Program-made: the position numbers and the translations under genes
In this document: piece by piece, positions 5,644 to 7,830 of the stretch
Numbering within the stretch: position 1 is the first letter of the stretch
How the letters are laid out: the number at the start of each line of letters is the position of its first letter
The notes under the pieces: model-generated
Told to the model about the DNA's origin: nothing
The model's database searches: none
Seen by the model: the letters and a program-made list of their open reading frames with translations, nothing else
Source of the DNA: Actinomycetota bacterium
GTDB taxonomy: Bacteria; Actinomycetota; Acidimicrobiia; Acidimicrobiales; JACCXE01
Length of the DNA stretch: 7,830 nt
Direction of reading: 5' to 3'
NCBI GenBank assembly: GCA_013697265.1
Contig: JACCXE010000315.1
Location: forward strand, 1 to 7,830

Positions 5644-6779
5644 GCAACACCGCCCTGCGTGCGGCGCGGCACGCGGGGGCCTATGCCGCACAGCACTTCG
5701 TAACTGATGGTGCCTAGCCGTTCGGCCCATTCCTCAGCAGAAATCGTTTCGTCTCCCTGTGTGCCCAACAACACGACTACGTCGCCCGGCGTGACGGTGG
5801 ATTCCGGGCCGCAGTCCACCATCAACTGATCCATGGTGATGGTCCCTGCAATCGGAAGCCGCGCGCCGTCTACCAATACGCACCCATGGGCGGCAGAAAG
5901 CGCCCGGGGCACTCCGTCGGCGTACCCAAGCGGCACCGTGGCGATAACGGTGGGGTGTGGCGTCGTGTAGCGAAGGCCATAGCTCACGCCTTCTCCTGCG
6001 GCGAGGCTCTGCACATGCGTCACCTGGGCCCGCAGTTCCATCGCTGGACGCAGCGGCACCCGCCCAGCGAGATCAGGCCCGGGCGCGTAGCCGTAAAGCG
6101 CAATGCCGGCGCGCACCATCGAGTAGCGCGAGCGCGGATGGCCGAGGGCTCCGCCCGAGTTCGCGGCGTGCAACAGCCGGGGCGTCAAGCCGTGCGCGGC
6201 GAGTTTCTCAACCGCGTCGTCGAAGCGATCAAGCGCGGCTTCGGTTACACCGGTGCGGCCCAGGTCCTCGCTTACCGCAAGGTGCGTATAGAAACCTTCG
6301 AGTTCCAGTCCACGTGTCTCCGCCACTTGCACGGCCAAGCCGACCGCGGAATCGGGGTCGGCGCCGACACGGTGCATCCCGGTGTCGACCTTGACGTGCG
6401 CGGCCACCGTCACTCCCCGCCGGGCGGCGACGCGGGCGAGCGAGCGAATCGCGTCCGGTGAATACAGGGTGGGCGTCAATGCGTAGTTGACCACGTCGAC
6501 CATCGCGGCGTTGACCGGTTGGGACAGCAGCAGGATCGGCGCGTCGATGCCGGCCTTGCGCAAGGCGACTCCTTCCTCGGTCAAGGCGACGCCCAGCCGT
6601 GTCGCTCCCCCACTCAGCGCGGCGCGGGCGACAGCTTCAGCGCCGTGCCCGTAGCCATTCGCTTTCACGACCGCGCACACCTCGGCGGGGCGCACGAACT
6701 CGAGAACCGCGCGCGTGTTCGCCTGCACCGCGTCGAGGTCAACCATGGCCCACGCGGGTCGGGTGCGGGCCTCAGGCAT
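5640..6779 (-). CDS. alr: Alanine racemase
   Basis: This 379-residue fold-type III PLP enzyme interconverts L- and D-alanine, supplying D-Ala for peptidoglycan. The PLP lysine is K39 in AVVKANGYGHG (36-46). The second catalytic base is Y267 in GEGVSYGLRY (262-271). R223 in VRAGIALYG (222-230) contacts the PLP ring nitrogen, and KVDTGMHRVG (130-139) contains the substrate-side R137. TITMDQLMVD marks the C-terminal beta domain. The length is normal and all key residues are present, so the enzyme should be active. The ATG at 6779 keeps the usual RPAWAMVDLDAV beginning (7-18) and overlaps the upstream repair gene by 8 nt. An internal ATG at 6746 would cut off the RPAWA segment. It starts the run of coupled genes alr-hydrolase-peptidase-glycosylase-tsaE. 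Confidence 0.97.
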   Translation of the reverse strand: MPEARTRPAWAMVDLDAVQANTRAVLEFVRPAEVCAVVKANGYGHGAEAVARAALSGGATRLGVALTEEGVALRKAGIDAPILLLSQPVNAAMVDVVNYALTPTLYSPDAIRSLARVAARRGVTVAAHVKVDTGMHRVGADPDSAVGLAVQVAETRGLELEGFYTHLAVSEDLGRTGVTEAALDRFDDAVEKLAAHGLTPRLLHAANSGGALGHPRSRYSMVRAGIALYGYAPGPDLAGRVPLRPAMELRAQVTHVQSLAAGEGVSYGLRYTTPHPTVIATVPLGYADGVPRALSAAHGCVLVDGARLPIAGTITMDQLMVDCGPESTVTPGDVVVLLGTQGDETISAEEWAERLGTISYEVLCGIGPRVPRRTQGGVA

Positions 6780-7830
6780 CGAATACCGCGGCCAGGGCGT
6801 GGGGCAGCAGCCCGAGCAGGTCGTCGGCGACGAGTCCGTCTTTTGGGCCCAGTCGGCCCGCGATGCCGTGGACGTGAGCGGCCGCGGCCGCGGCCTCGAA
6901 CGGGGGCACGCCGCGGGCGCAGAACGACGCGAGCACGCCGGCCAACACGTCGCCAGTACCGCCGGTGGCCAGGCGTTGGTCGCCCGAGTTGGTCATCAGA
7001 ACCCGCCCGCCCGGCTCGGCCACGATCGTCGTCGGCCCTTTCAGCAACACGATGCAACCTGACGAATCGGCCAGTTCTCGCACGTCCCAGATGCGATCAG
7101 CGCCGGGATAGTGGCCCGTAAGGCGATCGAACTCGGCGTCGTGCGGCGCGATGACAACCTGGCCACCGCGTTTGCCAATGACGTCGGGCCGAATGACCGA
7201 CGGGTCAAGCGCGTCGGCGTCGAGGACCAACGGGATCGTGGTGCCGGCGAGCACGTCGGCCGCGCCCTCGAGCGCTTCACGCGAGCGCCCGAGGCCGGGC
7301 CCGATCACGGCGGCCGCGCACCGATCGGTGGCCTCGATCGCCGCTTTGCCCCATCGCCGCAGCGGGAGGTCGGCACCGAGCGCCGCAATCGGCTTGGGCG
7401 GGCCCGACGGTGTGCCGCCCGGGATCGCCAAACGCACCATGCCCGAGCCGGCGCGCTGTGCAGCCGCTGCGGCCAACCCGGCGGCGCCGTACAGCCCGGG
7501 CGAACCGCCGATGACACAGACCGCGCCACGCCACTTGTGGGCCACCCGCGGCCGGCGCGGCACCCAACCCCGCACGTCAGCGTTTTCGACGATGTGGGCC
7601 TGCGCCGATTTCACATCGAGACCGAGCGTCTCGACGGTTACGTCGCCCGCGTGGTCGGGGCCGTCACGGAGCAGCAGGCCCGGCTTGAACGCGCCCATCG
7701 TGACGGTGCAATCAGCGCGCACCGCGCCGTCCGAGGCAATGCCCGTGTCACCGTTGACGCCCGAGGGAATGTCGATTGCCAACACGCGAGCCCCGTTTGG
7801 ATCGGGCGCCAAATAGTCGCCGTGAAAGCC
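6772..7830 (-). CDS. nnr: Bifunctional NAD(P)H-hydrate epimerase/dehydratase, C-terminal part
   Basis: This is an incomplete gene. Its 5' end lies beyond the right edge, and 352 codons up to the TGA at 6774-6772 are visible. The first 65 or so residues are the end of the YjeF_N/NnrE epimerase domain, which interconverts R- and S-NAD(P)HX (GFHGDY at 1-6, AIDIPSGVNGDTG at 18-30, GAFKPG at 46-51). The remainder is the carbohydrate-kinase-like NnrD domain, which dehydrates S-NAD(P)HX back to NAD(P)H using ADP or ATP. It shows AVCVIGGSPG, IGPGLG, a KGPTTIVAEPGG strand and the catalytic GGTGDVLAG at 290-298 with D294. The two-domain fusion matches many bacterial homologues. The reading frame is open to the window edge, so any start inside the window would be artificial. 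It overlaps alr by 8 nt. NnrD genes near alr are known in other actinobacteria. Confidence 0.95.
   Translation of the reverse strand, partial: GFHGDYLAPDPNGARVLAIDIPSGVNGDTGIASDGAVRADCTVTMGAFKPGLLLRDGPDHAGDVTVETLGLDVKSAQAHIVENADVRGWVPRRPRVAHKWRGAVCVIGGSPGLYGAAGLAAAAAQRAGSGMVRLAIPGGTPSGPPKPIAALGADLPLRRWGKAAIEATDRCAAAVIGPGLGRSREALEGAADVLAGTTIPLVLDADALDPSVIRPDVIGKRGGQVVIAPHDAEFDRLTGHYPGADRIWDVRELADSSGCIVLLKGPTTIVAEPGGRVLMTNSGDQRLATGGTGDVLAGVLASFCARGVPPFEAAAAAAHVHGIAGRLGPKDGLVADDLLGLLPHALAAVFDA

Noticed and set aside
6772..7812. Treating the NAD(P)HX repair gene as complete with a TTG start at 7812
   Set aside because: The frame stays open to the window edge and the residues before the TTG (GFHGDY) fit the epimerase domain, so the gene is truncated by the window.

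Overview
The window is a GC-rich, densely packed stretch of bacterial chromosome in which every supported gene lies on the minus strand, so transcription runs from the right edge to the left. Six of the ten visible start codons are GTG. The order alr ... tsaE-tsaB-rimI-tsaD-groES-groEL, the CIRCE operator and the wording of the GroES/GroEL N-termini all point to an actinobacterium. The closest feel is Acidimicrobiia or a neighbouring uncultured lineage, but that rank is an inference from memory of these proteins. No tRNA, rRNA, CRISPR array, transposase, integrase or obvious repeat family is present.

In transcription order, the right half (7830 to about 3800) holds four genes. They are the 3' part of a bifunctional NAD(P)HX epimerase/dehydratase (metabolite repair), alanine racemase (D-Ala for peptidoglycan), an alpha/beta hydrolase with an N-terminal hydrophobic anchor, and a P1-family (DmpA/S58) autoprocessing aminopeptidase. 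A family-4-type uracil-DNA glycosylase follows (3798-3211). Next comes the tRNA t6A block: tsaE, tsaB, a RimI-type N-acetyltransferase and tsaD (3214-502). Adjacent genes overlap or abut. Four junctions use the same GTGA arrangement, where a GTG start shares bases with a TGA stop, so the block very probably behaves as one translationally coupled operon. Its promoter lies beyond the right edge.

The only real non-coding gap is 407-501. It contains a small GC hairpin after tsaD, a sigma-70-like promoter, a perfect CIRCE operator over the expected transcription start, and a strong Shine-Dalgarno for groES. groES (406-95) and the first 30 codons of groEL (91 to the left edge) form a separate heat-shock transcription unit, predicted to be repressed by HrcA.

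Functionally the window joins cell-wall precursor supply, metabolite and DNA repair, and tRNA modification (TsaB/TsaD/TsaE make t6A at position 37 of ANN-decoding tRNAs) to the chaperonin operon. This is mostly a conserved core neighbourhood and I do not see an undescribed system. The points most worth a second look are a uracil-DNA glycosylase lacking one of the four expected Fe-S cysteines, embedded in the t6A operon, and the insertion of a DmpA-like peptidase next to alanine racemase.
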